DNA from: Bufo bufo
Lineage: Eukaryota > Chordata > Amphibia > Anura > Bufonidae
Assembly (NCBI RefSeq): GCF_905171765.1
Contig: NC_053394.1
Location: 154,774,015-154,838,014, forward strand
Length of the DNA stretch: 64,000 nt
Reading direction: 5' to 3'
The position numbers and the translations under genes are program-made. The notes under the pieces were generated by a model. It was given only the letters and a program-made list of their open reading frames with translations. It searched no databases and was not told the origin of the DNA. Below, in pieces: positions 23,886 to 35,215 of the stretch; within the stretch, counting starts at the first letter, position 1, and every line of letters starts with the position of its first letter.

Positions 23886-25654
23886 ATGTTCTCGGCCGAG
23901 CTTGCCTCCGACTCCGAGAGTCCCAGTGAGGACGAGGATGACCCCACTTTCCTTTTGTCATCCGCGTCCTCCTCATCATCTAGCGATGATGATGAGCCCC
24001 CAACGCGGAGACGCAGCCAGGCGGAGCGAGTGGCCGCCATGCTAGGGACCCTGTGGCCCACCCTAGTACGAGCTGCTCTGGGGCTCGTACTAGTTTTCCG
24101 GCCCACCAATTAAGTCCACTGGAGCTCCCTGTCGGTGAACTTGCATGGTATACTCCAGAGCGTTTTGAGCCCGTGATTCCTGATTTTGTAGGCTAACCAG
24201 GAATCCAGAATTCCACAGTGGGCTTCAGTGAATACGGCTATTTTTGTCTTTTTTTCAGTGACCACTTTGTAAATCTAATGGTGGAGCAAACAAACCTGTA
24301 CGCCCAACAGTTTGTTGATCAACACCCGGGCTCCTTTTTGGCTAGGACCGGTGGCTGGACTCCGGTCAGTGCAGCCGAGTTGAGGACATTTTGGGGCCTC
24401 GTGCTGCATATGGGCCTAGTCAAGAAACCTAGTGTCAGGCATTACTGGAGTGGGGACGTCCTCTACCAGGCCCCACTTTACAGTACGGCCATGACACGAT
24501 CCCGGTTTGAGGCCATCCGGAAATGCCTGCATTATTCATATAATGCAGCATGTCCCCCCCAAGGTGATCCTGCCTATGACCGCCTGTACAAAATCAGGCC
24601 GGTCATCGATCACTTTGGGGCCAAATTTGTACAGGCCTATGTACCTGGAAGGGAGGTCGTGGTTGATGAGTCTCTCATTGCTTTCAAGGGGAGACTCATT
24701 TTCCGCCAGTATGTTCCCTCAAAGCGGGCGAGGTATGGCGTGAAACTGTACAAACTTTGTGAGAGTACCTCAGGGTACACTTACAAGTTTTGTGTGTACG
24801 AGGGGCGAGATTCCCATATTCAACCCCCAAAATGTCCCCCCACTCTGGGTGTTAGCGGGAAACTTGTGTGGGACCTTATGCACCCACTGCTAGATAAGGG
24901 TTACCACCTGTACGTGGATAACTTTTATACTAGTATCCCCTTGTTCCAGTCCCTCGCCGCCAGATCCACGTCCGCTTGTGGGACCGTGCTGAAAAATCAA
25001 CACGGCCTCCCTACCCACCCCCTCCAGGTACCTATCCCCAGGGGTGAGACCCATGCCCTTACCAGTGGAAACCTGTTGCTGGTCAGATATAAGGACAAGA
25101 GGGATGTCCTTATACTGTCCACAATTCACGGTAACGGCATCACCTCTGCCCCTGTGCGAGGTACCGCGGCAACGGTCCTCAAGCCCGATTGTATCGTCGA
25201 CTACAATCGGTATATGGGAGGAGTTGATCTCTCTGATCAAGTCCTCAAGCCATATAACGCCATGCGCAAAACCCGAGCATGGTACAAAAAAGTTGCGGTC
25301 TACTTGGTACATGTTGCCTTGTACAACTCTTTTGTGCTGTGGCGGAGCGCTGGAAACACAGGGACATTCCTTCAGTTCTATGAGGCAGTCCTCAAGGCCC
25401 TGATCTTTTCTGACCGGGAAAGAGCAGGCCGGAGTACCTCGGGAACTGGAGGCGCCCGGATCGTCCCTGGCCAACACCTTCCAGGTGTGGTCCCCCATAC
25501 TGGAAAGAAGGGACGAACCCCAAAAAAGTGCAGAGTGTGTCACAGGAGGGGGACACAGAAGGACACCACTACTCAGTGTGACACGTGCCCCGATCATCCG
25601 GGCCTCCTCATTGACGGTTGCTTCAGGGAGTACCACACTTCCATGGAGTACTAA
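23886..25654 (+). pseudogene. piggyBac transposase, one frameshift and one stop
   Basis: This is a DDE transposase of the piggyBac family (PGBD-like), which cuts and pastes DNA at TTAA. The main open stretch, 24218-25654, gives 478 residues starting at a GTG codon. In that numbering the catalytic aspartates are D150 (VVVDESL), D234 (YVDNFYTS) and D337 with D340 (MGGVDLSDQ). The C-terminal Cys-rich domain has C438, C441, C454, C457 and C468. Upstream, 23886-24113 encodes an acidic, serine-rich N-terminus (SDSESPSEDEDD) typical of the family, in a different frame. A frameshift lies between about 24030 and 24060 and an in-frame TAA at 24194-24196 precedes the main block. Only two lesions over 590 codons suggest fairly recent loss. 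Confidence 0.92.
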
Positions 25655-25769
25655 ATTTATATCCCAATTTAGCCACTGACAATCGGATAAAAAACTGGTT
25701 CTCAGACTTGAGACACAAAGTTTTTTTTTTTCTAAAATATAATTTAGTAAAACTAAAATAAACAAAAAA

Positions 25770-26730
25770 AGTAGACATATTAGGTATCGCCACGTCTGTA
25801 AAAATCTGCTCTAATAAAATACCCCCCCCCAACCCCTCAGATGTACACGGTCAAAAAAATTATGGGACATGGTGTAAATAAACCAGTCCAGCTAAATCTG
25901 CCTTCCAGAAACCACACGGCGCACCTTTCCCTCTACGCCCTACTGTGTGCCCGTACAGTAGTTTACGGCCACATATGGGGTGTTTCTGCAAACTACAGAA
26001 TCGGGACAATAAATATAGCATTTTGTTTGACTGTTAACCCTTGATTTCTTACTGGAATAAAATAGATTAAAATGAAATTTGAGAATTAAAATTTTTGGGC
26101 AAATTTTCCATCTCCATTTGCTAATAACTCTTGTGCAACACCTAAAGGGTTAACAAAGTTTGCAAAATCAGTTTTAAATACCTTGAGGGGTGTAGTTTCT
26201 TAGATGGGGTCACTTTTATGGAGTTTCTACTCTAGGGGTGCATCAGGGGGGCTTCAAATGGGACATGGTGTAAATAAACCAGTGCAGCAAAATCTGCCTT
26301 ATAACAACCATACGGCGCACCTTTCCCTCTACGTCCTACCGTGTGCCCGTACAGTAGTTTACGGCCACATATGGGGTGTTTCTGCAAACTACAGAATCAG
26401 GGCAATAAATATAGCATTTTGTTTGGCTGTTAACCCTTGCTTTGTTACTGGAAAAAATGGATTAAAATTGAAAATTTGACAAAAAATTACAATTCTCAAA
26501 TTTTATCTCCATTTGCCAATAACTCTTGTGCAACACCTAAAGGGTTAACAAAGTTTGTAAAATCAGTTTTGAATACCTTGAGGGGTGTAGTTTCTTAGAT
26601 GGTGTCACTTTTATGGAGTTTCTACTCTAGTGGTGCATCAGGGGGGCTTCAAATGGGACATGGTGTAAATAAACCAGTCCAGCAAAATCTGCCTTCCAAA
26701 AACCATACGGCGCACCTTTCCCTAAACTCA
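25770..26730. repeat. Three tandem ~395-bp modules downstream of the transposase
   Basis: The phrase gggacatggtgtaaataaac occurs at about 25863, 26260 and 26655, and 'gagggg' plus 'tgtagtttcttagatgg' at about 26187 and 26580. Short ORFs recur because the modules recur. The text is related, in inverted orientation, to the left part of the TTAA element at 9682 and, in the same orientation, to the remnant at 55940. Confidence 0.8.
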
Positions 26731-26989
26731 GAATACACCTTTCAACTAAATATACCTTTCAGAATACACCTAAATACAGAATACACCTTTCAACTAAACT
26801 CAGAATACACATCCTGCTACTTTCACACTTGCGATCGGGGTTCCGCTTGTGAGTTCCGTTTGAAGGCTCTCACAAGCGGCCCTGAACAGCCCCAATGCAT
26901 TCTGAGTGGATGCGGATCCGCTCAGAATGCATCAGTTTGGCTCCGTTTGGCCTCCGTTCCGCTCAGCAGGCGGACACCCGAACGCAGAG

Positions 26990-28301
26990 TTAGATCGTGA
27001 AACTCAGATCCGACAGTATATCCTAACACAGAGGCGTTCCCATAGTGATGGGGACGCTTCAAGTTAGAATATACTGAGAACTGTGTAATAACTGCCCCCT
27101 GCTGCCTGGCAGCACCTGATCTCTTTCAGGGGGCTGTGATCCGCACAATTAACCCTTCAGGTGCCGCATCTGAGGGGTTAATTGTGCGTATCATAGCCCC
27201 CTGTAAGAGATCAGGTGCTGCCAGGCAGCAGGGGCCAGACCCCCCCCTCCCTCCCCCCCCTGTATTTAACTCATTGGTGGCCAGTGCGGCCCCCCTCCCT
27301 CCCTTGTATTTAACTCATTGGTGGCCAGTGCGGCCCCCTCCCTCCCCTGTATTTAACTCATTTGTGGCCAGTGCAGCCTCCCCTCTCCCCTCTCCTAATT
27401 AAAATGAATGACCCCCCATCATTGGTGGCAGCGGAGAGTTCCGATCGGAGTCCCAGTTTAATCGCTGGGGCTCCGATCGCTTACCATGGCAGCCAAGACG
27501 CTATTGCAGTCCTGGCTGCCATGGTTACTTAGAAATTTTAGAAGCATTATACTTACCTGCGATGTCTGTGACCGGCCGGGCGCTCCTCCTACTGGTAAGT
27601 GAAAGGTCTGTGCGGCGCATTGCTTATAGCACAGACCTTTCACTTACCAGTAGGAGGAGCGCCCGGTCGGTCACAGACATCGCAGGTAAGTATAATGCTT
27701 CTAAAATTTCGAAGTAACCATGGCAGCCAGGACTGCAATAGCGTCTTGGCTGCCATGGTAACCAATCGGAGCCCCAGCGATTAAACTGGGACTCCGATCG
27801 GAACTCTCCGCTGCCACCAATGATGGGGGGTCGGTCATTTTAATTAGGGGGGGGGGAGAGGGGAGGCCGCACTGGCCACCAATGAGTTAAATACAGGGGA
27901 GGGAGAGAGGGGGGCCGCACTGGCCACCAATGAGTTAAATACAAGGGAGGGAGGCCGCACTGGCCACCAATGAGTTAAATACAAGGGAGGGAGGGAGGGG
28001 GGCCGCACTGGCCACCAATGAGTTAAATACAGGGGGGGGGGGGGGGGGGTCTGGCCCCTGCTGCCTGGCAGCACCTGATCTCTTACAAGGGGGCTGTGAT
28101 CCGCACAATTAACCCCTCAGATGCGGCACCTGAGGGGTTAATTGTGCGGATCACAGCCCCCTGTAAGAGATCAGGTGCTGCCAGGCAGCAGGGGGCAGTT
28201 ATTACACAGTTCTCAGTATATTCTAACTTGAAGCATCCTCCATCACTATGGGAATGCCTCTGTGTTAGAATATACTGTCGGATCTGAGTTTCACGATCTA
28301 A
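26990..28301. repeat. 1.3-kb palindrome, possible foldback MITE
   Basis: The arms pair from ttagatcgtgaaactcagat (left) to atctgagtttcacgatctaa (right), with a centre near 27620 where ggtctgtgcggcgc and agcacagacc meet. Each arm carries several copies of a ~40-bp unit (gtatttaactcattggtgg), with different copy number per arm and homopolymer C/G runs. The flank at 26816 (ctactttcacacttgcgatc) resembles MITE termini such as that at 59251, so the whole of 26816-28510 may be one MITE lacking a clear right end. Confidence 0.8.
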
Positions 28302-28510
28302 CTCAAATCCGATGGTATATTCTAACTTAGAGGCATTCCCATGGTGATGGGGACGCTTCAAGTTAAAATATACCATCGGATTGGAGAAAACTCTGATCTG
28401 ATGGTATATTAATAGGGACTCCTGACTTTACATTGAAGTCAATGGGGGACGGATCCGTTTGCAATTGCACCATATTGTGTCAACGTCAAACGGATCCATC
28501 CCCATTGACT

Positions 28511-29090
28511 TGGTATATGTAAAAAGACACCCCAAAACACATTGCCCAACTTCTCCTGAGTACAGTGATACCACATGTGTGACACTTTTTTGAAGCCTAG
28601 GTGCGCAAAGGGGCCCAAATTCCAATGAGTATCTTTTAGGAGGGCATTTGGATTCCAGACTTCTTCTGACGCTTTAGGGCCCCTAAAATGCCAGGGCAGT
28701 ATAAATACCCCACATGTGACCCCATTTTGGAAAGAAGACACCCCAAGGTATTCCGTGAGGGGCATGGCGAGTTCATAGAAGTTTTTTTTTTTTGGCACAA
28801 GTTAGCGGAAATAGATATTTATTTATTTTTTCTCACAAAGTCTCCCTTTCCGCTAACTTGTGACAAAAAATAAAATTTTACATAAACTCGCCATGCACCT
28901 CACAAAATACCTTGAGGTGTCTTCTTTCGAAAATGGGGTCACATGTGGGGTATTTATACTGTCCTGGCATTTTAGGGGCCCTAAAGCGTGAGAAGAAGTC
29001 TGGAATATAAATGTCTAAAATTTTTTACGCATTTGGATTCCGTGAGGGGTATGGTGAGTTCATGTGAGATTTTATTTTTTGTCACAAGTT
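28511..29090. repeat. Inverted modules as in 18720-21190
   Basis: The sequence matches the modules of the first element (aaagaagacaccccaaggta, tgccagggcagtataaatac) with one inversion centre near 28835. It is the shorter counterpart of the seven-centre chain in the element at 18150. Confidence 0.8.
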
Positions 29091-29094
29091 AGTG

Positions 29095-29700
29095 GATCGG
29101 ATCCGCAAAACACATACGGACGTCTGAATGGAGCCTTACAGGGGGGTGATCAATGACAGGGGGGTGATCAGGGAGTCTATATGGGGTGATCACCCCCCTG
29201 TCATTGATCACCCCCCTGTAAGGCTCCATTCAGACGTCCGTATGTGTTTTGCGGATCCGATCCATGGATCCGCAAAACACATATGGACCTCTGAATGGAG
29301 CCAGCCTTACAAGGGGGTGATCAATGACAGGGGGTGATCAGGGAGTCTATATGGGGTGATCACCCCCCTGTAAGGCTCCATTCAGACGTCCGTATGTGTT
29401 TTGCGGATCCGATCCATGGATCCGTGGATCCGCAAAATACATACGGACCTCTAAATGGAGCCAGTCTTACAGGGGGGTGATCAATGACAGGGGGGTGATC
29501 AGGGAGTCTATATGGGCTATATGTCATTGATCCCCCCCCCTGTAAGGCTCCATTCAGACGTCCGTATGTGTTTTGCGGATCCGCGGATCCATGGATTGGA
29601 TCCGCAAAACACATACGGACGTCTGAATGGAGCCTTACAGGGGGGTGATCAATGACAGGGGGGTGATCAGGGAGTCTAATATGGGGTGATCAGGGGTTAA
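29095..29700. repeat. Hairpin tandem array, second copy
   Basis: Units with gggtgatcaatgacaggggg, agtctatatgggg and attcagacgtccgtatgtg repeat about four times with some deletion. This is the counterpart of 21280-22690. The units differ from that array in several positions, so each array appears to have been homogenised separately. Confidence 0.8.
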
Positions 29701-30081
29701 TAAGTGACAGGGGGGGGTGTAGTGTAGTGGTGTTTGGTGCTACTTATTACATAGCTGCCTGTGTCCTCTGGTGGTCGATCCAAGCAAAAGGGACCACCAG
29801 AGGACCAGGTAGCAGGTATATTAGACGCTGTTATCAAAACAGCATCTAATATACCTTTTAGGGGTTAAAAAAATCGCATCTACAGCCTGCCAGCGAACGA
29901 TCGCCGCTGGCAGGCTGTAGATCAGCTAGTTTACCTCCGGTTCCTGTGAACGGGCGCGCCTGTGTGCACGCGTTCACAGGAAATCTCGCGTCTCGCGAGA
30001 GGACGCGCCAGCGCGTCCACCCAGAATAACAGGGCCGCCGTAAAGACGCAATCCTGCGTACGGCGGTCCTGTAGTGGTTAA

Positions 30082-30180
30082 CAATGGCTGCCCCTTTAAC
30101 AGTGACCTCCACGGTGCCCGCCCCTTTAACAGTGAACTCCACAGCGCCCGTCCGTTTAATAGTGGCCCCTGCCCCCCATG
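30082..30180. repeat. TTAA-containing minisatellite, block 3
   Basis: This is the right-hand continuation of the array at 18014 and 23076 (cctttaacagtgacctccac, cctttaacagtgaactccac). It ends near ccccatgcatgtagcag. Confidence 0.8.
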
Positions 30181-30199
30181 CATGTAGCAGTGTAGTTGT

Positions 30200-30580
30200 G
30201 CCGTCATACGTCATATGACTGAATATTTCAGGACCTGCGAACTGCTAAAACCTGTCATGAGTTGTTATCGCAACCTGGAGTAGGACCTGCTTCTTCTATT
30301 GGCTGATAAGGGACATGTGACCGTGTGTTTGGCAGTTAAGATTTAAGTGAAAGACTTGCAGGCTTGTATTGGCTAATGCAGGTCCTTTTTTGGGAATATC
30401 TTGGGATATTGAGACCCCCGCAAGATTTCTTTCCAGGTAGCAAGGGATGTGTATACCAAGTTTCGTTGAAATGGATGGTTGCGTTTTTTAGTTTTCACGG
30501 AACATACATACACACATATATACATACATACATACATACACACATACGTCCTTTTTTATATACAGTATATAGATTATTTT
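30200..30580. other. Possible retroelement tail with (CATA) microsatellite
   Basis: The phrase ccaagtttcgttgaaatgga precedes a catacata/cacata microsatellite at about 30505-30547. Many vertebrate non-LTR elements end in conserved text followed by a tetranucleotide run, but I could not identify the family or the 5' end. Confidence 0.35.
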
Positions 30581-30632
30581 TTCAGCACGCTTATTGGTGT
30601 TATTTGTTGTTTTTTTCTACAGAAGCACTTAA

Positions 30633-30902
30633 GAGGGTTTTCCAAGATTTTAATAATGATGATCTATCCTCTGGATAGGTCATCAGTATCTGATTAGTGG
30701 GGGTCTGACACCGGGACCCCCACCGAACAGCTATTTGAGAAGCTTACCAAGCACAGCACGGTACATTGTATAGCGGTTGGGCTTGGTATCGCGCTCAGCC
30801 CCATTCACTTCCTTCTCAAACAGCTGATCGGTATGGGTCCCGGGTGTCAGATCCCCACCAATCATATACTGATGACCTGTCCAGAGGGTTGGATAACTCC
30901 TT
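30633..30902. mobile_element. TTAA-flanked foldback MITE, 270 bp
   Basis: TTAA at 30629-30632 and 30903-30906. The ends are GAGGGTTTTCC and, inverted, AAGGAGTTATCC. Subterminal sequences pair as well: ggataggtcatcagtatctg with tatactgatgacctgtcc, and gggggtctgacaccggga with cccgggtgtcagatcccc. No ORF. Confidence 0.8.
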
Positions 30903-30906
30903 TTAA

Positions 30907-32830
30907 TATCAGACCCCAGACCAGAACCCCTAAATATACCACAACCCCAAAAATAAACATTAGACCAAACTAAATAAATATTCAGACACCAGATAAGATT
31001 ATATAGTTACCCTCCTTGCTCCCGGATCTTGTTCAGCTTCAGTGTCAGGTACCTTAACCAGAAGGTCATACTTCATCCATCACACCCATAGGCATCCATC
31101 ACTTCATAGCCAAAGTAATGGGACTTTACCATTCTCTTCTATGAGAGTGCGACACAAGGGTGAGGGGAGTCATTACTATCATTCTGGAGTGACCTATGGC
31201 CAAGACAGCATAGCTAACCCTCTTCTACTTTTGTAGTGGAACTGCAAATGACACCATGCCCTGTTTACCTCAGATGAGGCATTCTGAAAATTGTAGTTCC
31301 ACAACTAAAGACAAGCCACATAGCGGCAGTACTGTACAATAACAATACATGATATTAGGGCAGATAAAATGTAGAGTTGGAGCCTTCACCCTGGACCTCC
31401 CCATCTCCTTGGCTCAGTGTCCGCAGCCTCTTGACCACATCCTGTGCCAGCACTGGTACTCCTCCTGGACCATAGGCTTCTGTTGCTAAAGGAGACATAA
31501 AACTTGCGCCCTCCATGTCTGTGGTGCTGTTGTGAGCAGGGACTTGCAAACAAGGTTCCACAGCAGGAAGGTCCCACCCTGCACTGACCCACACTCAGTT
31601 GTGACCACTGCGGATGTTGCTCCCCCTCCCTGGATGAAATCTATAGGTCAATGGGTGAGGGAGGCTAAAAACAGGGTGACTCCCAGTAAAACTGGGTGAG
31701 TTGACATACAGATTCTGAAGAGCAGTGACGGGGGAGGACCTGTTTGCTTCATTGACCAGACCCCCAACGTCTGCCTCTCTCCAGCATTACACTGGAAGAT
31801 AAAATGCTAATATGAGATGTCCCTGTAGACTGTAAGCTCTTGTGATAATGGCTGATGTTGCTGGATATGGCCATTGCTCCCCGTTCGGCAGCTTGGGGTT
31901 GAACCTGTTGCCCGTGGAACCCTCTGTGTGAATGGAGTCTGACCTTGGCGGCTGATAGCGGTGGGATGCCCGCTGCAGCCCTGTCACTTCTGTCTCCTCA
32001 GCTATTTATAGACCTCAGCTATTTATAGCCACATTATAAATAGCCTGGAGCATGAAGTCTGTCGCTAGTCATTACTGTGCTCATCCATAATAACACACTG
32101 CGCTGGAGGCGGCTCGCTTCTTATTCCATCTTGTGCTGATCGTTTCTTCAGCTTCACACATTCCCCTCCCCCACCAAGCAGTGCCCATCTGTGTATCAGG
32201 CTGGGTCATGCCTGACACATGGGGATTTATAATAACCTGCTGCTGTTATTACCAATCCTCCATATTAGACTGTGGTGCTTGAAGCTCATCATGAAATGCA
32301 GCACAAAATGGGAAAGGGGCATCCTACGTGGCACCTGCAATATCATGGTCTACTGACCTTCTATTGGGATCACAACCTGAAAGTATCACTGTAAACACTG
32401 ATCGGCACAGCAGCTCGACTGTGCTGAGGAGCAACCTCCGGGCGCCAATGATGGAATTTTTACAGAATGTGACGCCATAGGTAATAGGAACAGTAATTTA
32501 TGGAGGATGTGACCGTGTGGGGTGGAGGACACCTGTGGTCTTAGGCTCTGGTCACACTCCATTCAGATGTCTCCCTATACCCTCTATACACAGCAACATA
32601 TCTCTGCTACTCTCAATGTATAAAACACAGCTTGAATGGAAAGGTGCCAAGACCTCTATGGTGGAGGGAGCTCTGGCAAGAGGGGCACTACATGTACGCT
32701 GGTTATTCAGGTTCACTATAGGACTTACAGTAAGGACTCATCTTTCCAATAATAGCAACTGATATATGTAATTCTCTTTCACTGTACATAAGAAGAGTTA
32801 CAACTAAGAACTATCAGACAGCTGTAAAGA
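30907..32830. other. Intronic sequence, nothing recognised
   Basis: No protein similarity or repeat structure recognised over 1.9 kb. This is among the least repeat-like stretches of the window and would be a sensible place to look for conserved non-coding sequence. Confidence 0.3.
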
Positions 32831-32979
32831 GAGGTGCAGAGGATGGTAGCAGAGGTTGGGTACAGGGGATGGCAGCAGAGGTTAGGTAACGGGAATGATA
32901 GCAGGGGTTAGGTGCAGAGGATGGCAGCAGAGGTTAGGTACAGCAGAGGTTGGGTGCAGGGGATAGTAGCAGTGGGTAA
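32831..32979. repeat. ~25-bp minisatellite, left block
   Basis: Units of the type ggttaggtacaggggatggc plus agcaga. The array continues at 34966 and was split by the MITE at 32980-34965. A ggttaagtacagg variant of the unit would supply the TTAA target. Confidence 0.85.
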
Positions 32980-33108
32980 AGGGGTTGTCTCACTTTAGCA
33001 AGTGGCATTTATCATGTAGAGGAAGTTAATACAAGGCACTTACTAATATATTTGTATTATCAATATTGCCTCCTTTGCTGGCTAGATTAATTTTTCCATC
33101 ACATTATA

Positions 33109-34667
33109 CAGTCGTGGCCAAAAGTTTTGAGAATGACACAAATATTCGTTTTCACAAAGTTTGCTGCTAAACTGCTTTTAGATCTTTGTTTCAGTTGTTT
33201 CTGTGATGTAGTGAAATATAATTACACGCACTTCATACGTTTCAAAGGCTTTTATCGACAATTACATGACATTTATGCAAAGAGTCAGTATTTGCAGTGT
33301 TGGCCCTTCTTTTTTAGGACCTCTGCAATTAGACTGGGCATGCTCTCAATCAACTTCTGGGCCAATTCCTGACTGATAGCAACCCATTCTTTCATAATCA
33401 CTTCTTGGAGTTTGTCAGAATTAGTGGGTTTTTGTTTGTCCACCCGCCTCTTGAGGATTGACCACAAGTTCTCAATGGGATTAAGATCTGGGGAGTTTCC
33501 AGGCCATGGACCCAAAATGTCAACGTTTTGGTCCCCGATCCACTTAGTTATCACTTTTGCCTTATGGCACGGTGCTCCATCGTGCTGGAAAATGCATTGT
33601 TCTTCACCAAACTGTTGTTGGATTGTTGGAAGAAGTTGCTGTTGGAGGGTGTTTTGGTACCATTCTTTATTCATGGCTGTGTTTTTGGGCAAAATTGTGA
33701 GTGAGCCCACTCCCTTGGATGAGAAGCAACCCCACACATGAATGGTCTCAGGATGCTTTACTGTTGGCATGACACAGGACTGATGGTAGCGCTCACCTTT
33801 CCTTCTCCGGACAAGCCTTTTTCCAGATGCCCCAAACAATCGGAAAGAGGCTTCATCGGAGAATATGACTTTGCCCCAGTCCTCAGCAGTCCATTCACCA
33901 TACTTTCTGCAGAAGATCAATCTGTCCCTGGTGGTTTTTTTTTAGAGAGAAGTGGCTTCTTTACTGGCCTTCTTGACACCAGGCCATCTTCCAAAAGTCT
34001 TCGCCTCGCTGTGCGTGCAGATGCGCTCACACCTGCTTGCTGCCATTCCTGAGCAAGCTCTGTACTGGTGGCACTCCGATCCCGCAGCTGAATCCTCTTT
34101 AGGAGACGATCCTGGCGCTTGCTGGACTTTCTTGGACGCCCTGAAGCCTTCTTAACAAGAGTTGAACCTCTTTTCTTGAAGTTCTTGATGATCCTATAAA
34201 TTGTTGATTGAGGTGCAATCTTAGTAGCCACAATATCCTTGCCTGTGAAGCCATTTTTATGCAACGCAATGATGGCTGCACGCGTTTCTTTGCAGGTCAC
34301 CATGGTTAACAATGGAAGAACAATGATTTCAAGCATCACCCTCCTTTTAACATGTCAAGTCTGCCATTTTAACCCAATCAGCCTGACATATTGATCTCCA
34401 GCCTTGTGCTCGTCAACATTCTCACCTGAGTTAACAAGACGATTACTGAAATGATCTCAGCAGGTCCTTTAATGACAGCAATGAAATGCAGTGGAAAGGT
34501 TTTTTTGGGATCAAGTTAATTTTCATGGCAAAGAAGGACTATGCAATTCATCTGATCACTCTTTATAACATTCTGGAGTATATGCAAATTGCTATTATAA
34601 AAACTTAAGCAGCAACTTTTCCAATTTCCAATATTTATGTAATTCGCAAAACTTTTGGCCACGACTG
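33109..34667 (-). mobile_element. Tc1-like transposon A, complete ends
   Basis: 1559 bp bounded by TA on both sides (33107-33108, 34668-34669). The ends are CAGTCGTGGCCAAAAGTTTT and its inverted copy. The transposase runs on the minus strand but is frameshifted. Length, TA target and terminal CAGT are typical of the Tc1 branch of Tc1/mariner. Confidence 0.95.
33285..34303 (-). pseudogene. Tc1 transposase A, single frameshift
   Basis: The protein is present in two overlapping frames. The N-terminal part (34303-33917) holds the helix-turn-helix DNA-binding region, then a GRPRK AT-hook-like motif. The C-terminal part (33920-33285) holds the DDE domain with FSDEASF, FQHDGAPCH and [11 protein letters not shown] (DD34E spacing). 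The frames meet at a run of nine A's on the minus strand (around 33932-33940). Eight A's would keep one frame, so a single-base slip in this homopolymer explains the break. It could also be a sequencing error. Everything else is intact, including the stop at 33285. Confidence 0.93.
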
Positions 34668-34965
34668 TACACTGCTCGTTTCTATGGTTACGACCACCCT
34701 GCAATCCATTAGTGGTGGTCATGCTTGCATATATAGGAAAAAGCACTATCCTCTCTGGTGGCCAGGACTGTGGTAGCGCACATAGGCTAGTGCTTTTTCC
34801 TATAGTGTGCAAGCACGACCACCGCTGCTGGATTGCAGGGTGGTCATAACCATGGAATATGGAGACACCATAGGGGCAATATGGACAATCACAATACATT
34901 AGTAAATTCCTTGTTTTAATTTTCTCTACATAATAAATGCTATTTGCTGAAATAAGACAACCCCT

Positions 34966-35215
34966 TTAAGTACAGGAGATGGCAGCACAGGTTAAAGTCA
35001 GTGGATGTCAGTAGAAGTTAGGTGCAGAGGATAGCAGCAGAGATTAGGTACAGGCGAAGGTAGCAAAGATTGGGTGTAGGAGATGACAGCAGAGGTTATA
35101 GCAAAGGTTAGGCACAGGGGATGGTAGCAGGGGTTAGGTGCAGAGGATGACAGCAGAGGTTAGATGCAGATAGCATTAGAGGTAAGGCACAGGGGATGGC
35201 AGCGGAGAGGTTGCA
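34966..35215. repeat. ~25-bp minisatellite, right block
   Basis: This continues the array of 32831-32979 (gcagaggttaggtgcagagg and variants) to the right of the MITE, with more divergence towards its right end. Confidence 0.8.

Larger units (their letters stand above)
23214..30081 (+). mobile_element. piggyBac element with damaged transposase, 6.9 kb
   Basis: TTAA at 23214-23217 and 30078-30081 lies in minisatellite sequence on both sides. The left end is TTAACCTCTTCCGGAAACAG and the right end read inward is TTAACCACTACAGGACCG. Contents in order: GC-rich leader, transposase pseudogene (23886-25654), three 395-bp tandem modules (25770-26730), a 1.3-kb palindrome that may be a later MITE (26990-28301), inverted modules (28511-29090), a hairpin tandem array (29095-29700) and the hairpin-rich 3' module. 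It would have been autonomous before the transposase broke. The outer pairing of ends is inferred and an internally rearranged pair of elements is possible. Confidence 0.7.
32980..34965. mobile_element. TTAA MITE interrupted by a Tc1 transposon
   Basis: The ends are AGGGGTTGTCTCA and, inverted, AGGGGTTGTCTTA. TTAA follows on the right (34966-34969) and the mutated form GTAA precedes on the left. The body is about 425 bp without the Tc1 insertion. An inner foldback pairs tatataggaaaaagcac with gtgctttttcctata. It sits in the minisatellite of 32831-35215. Confidence 0.75.

Noticed and set aside
24890..25765. 291-residue minus-strand ORF
   Set aside because: It lies antisense to the piggyBac transposase and is a shadow of that coding sequence.
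30364..30697. Two ~100-residue ORFs around the CATA microsatellite
   Set aside because: Half of each is a translation of the microsatellite (THTYIHTY), with no recognisable domain.
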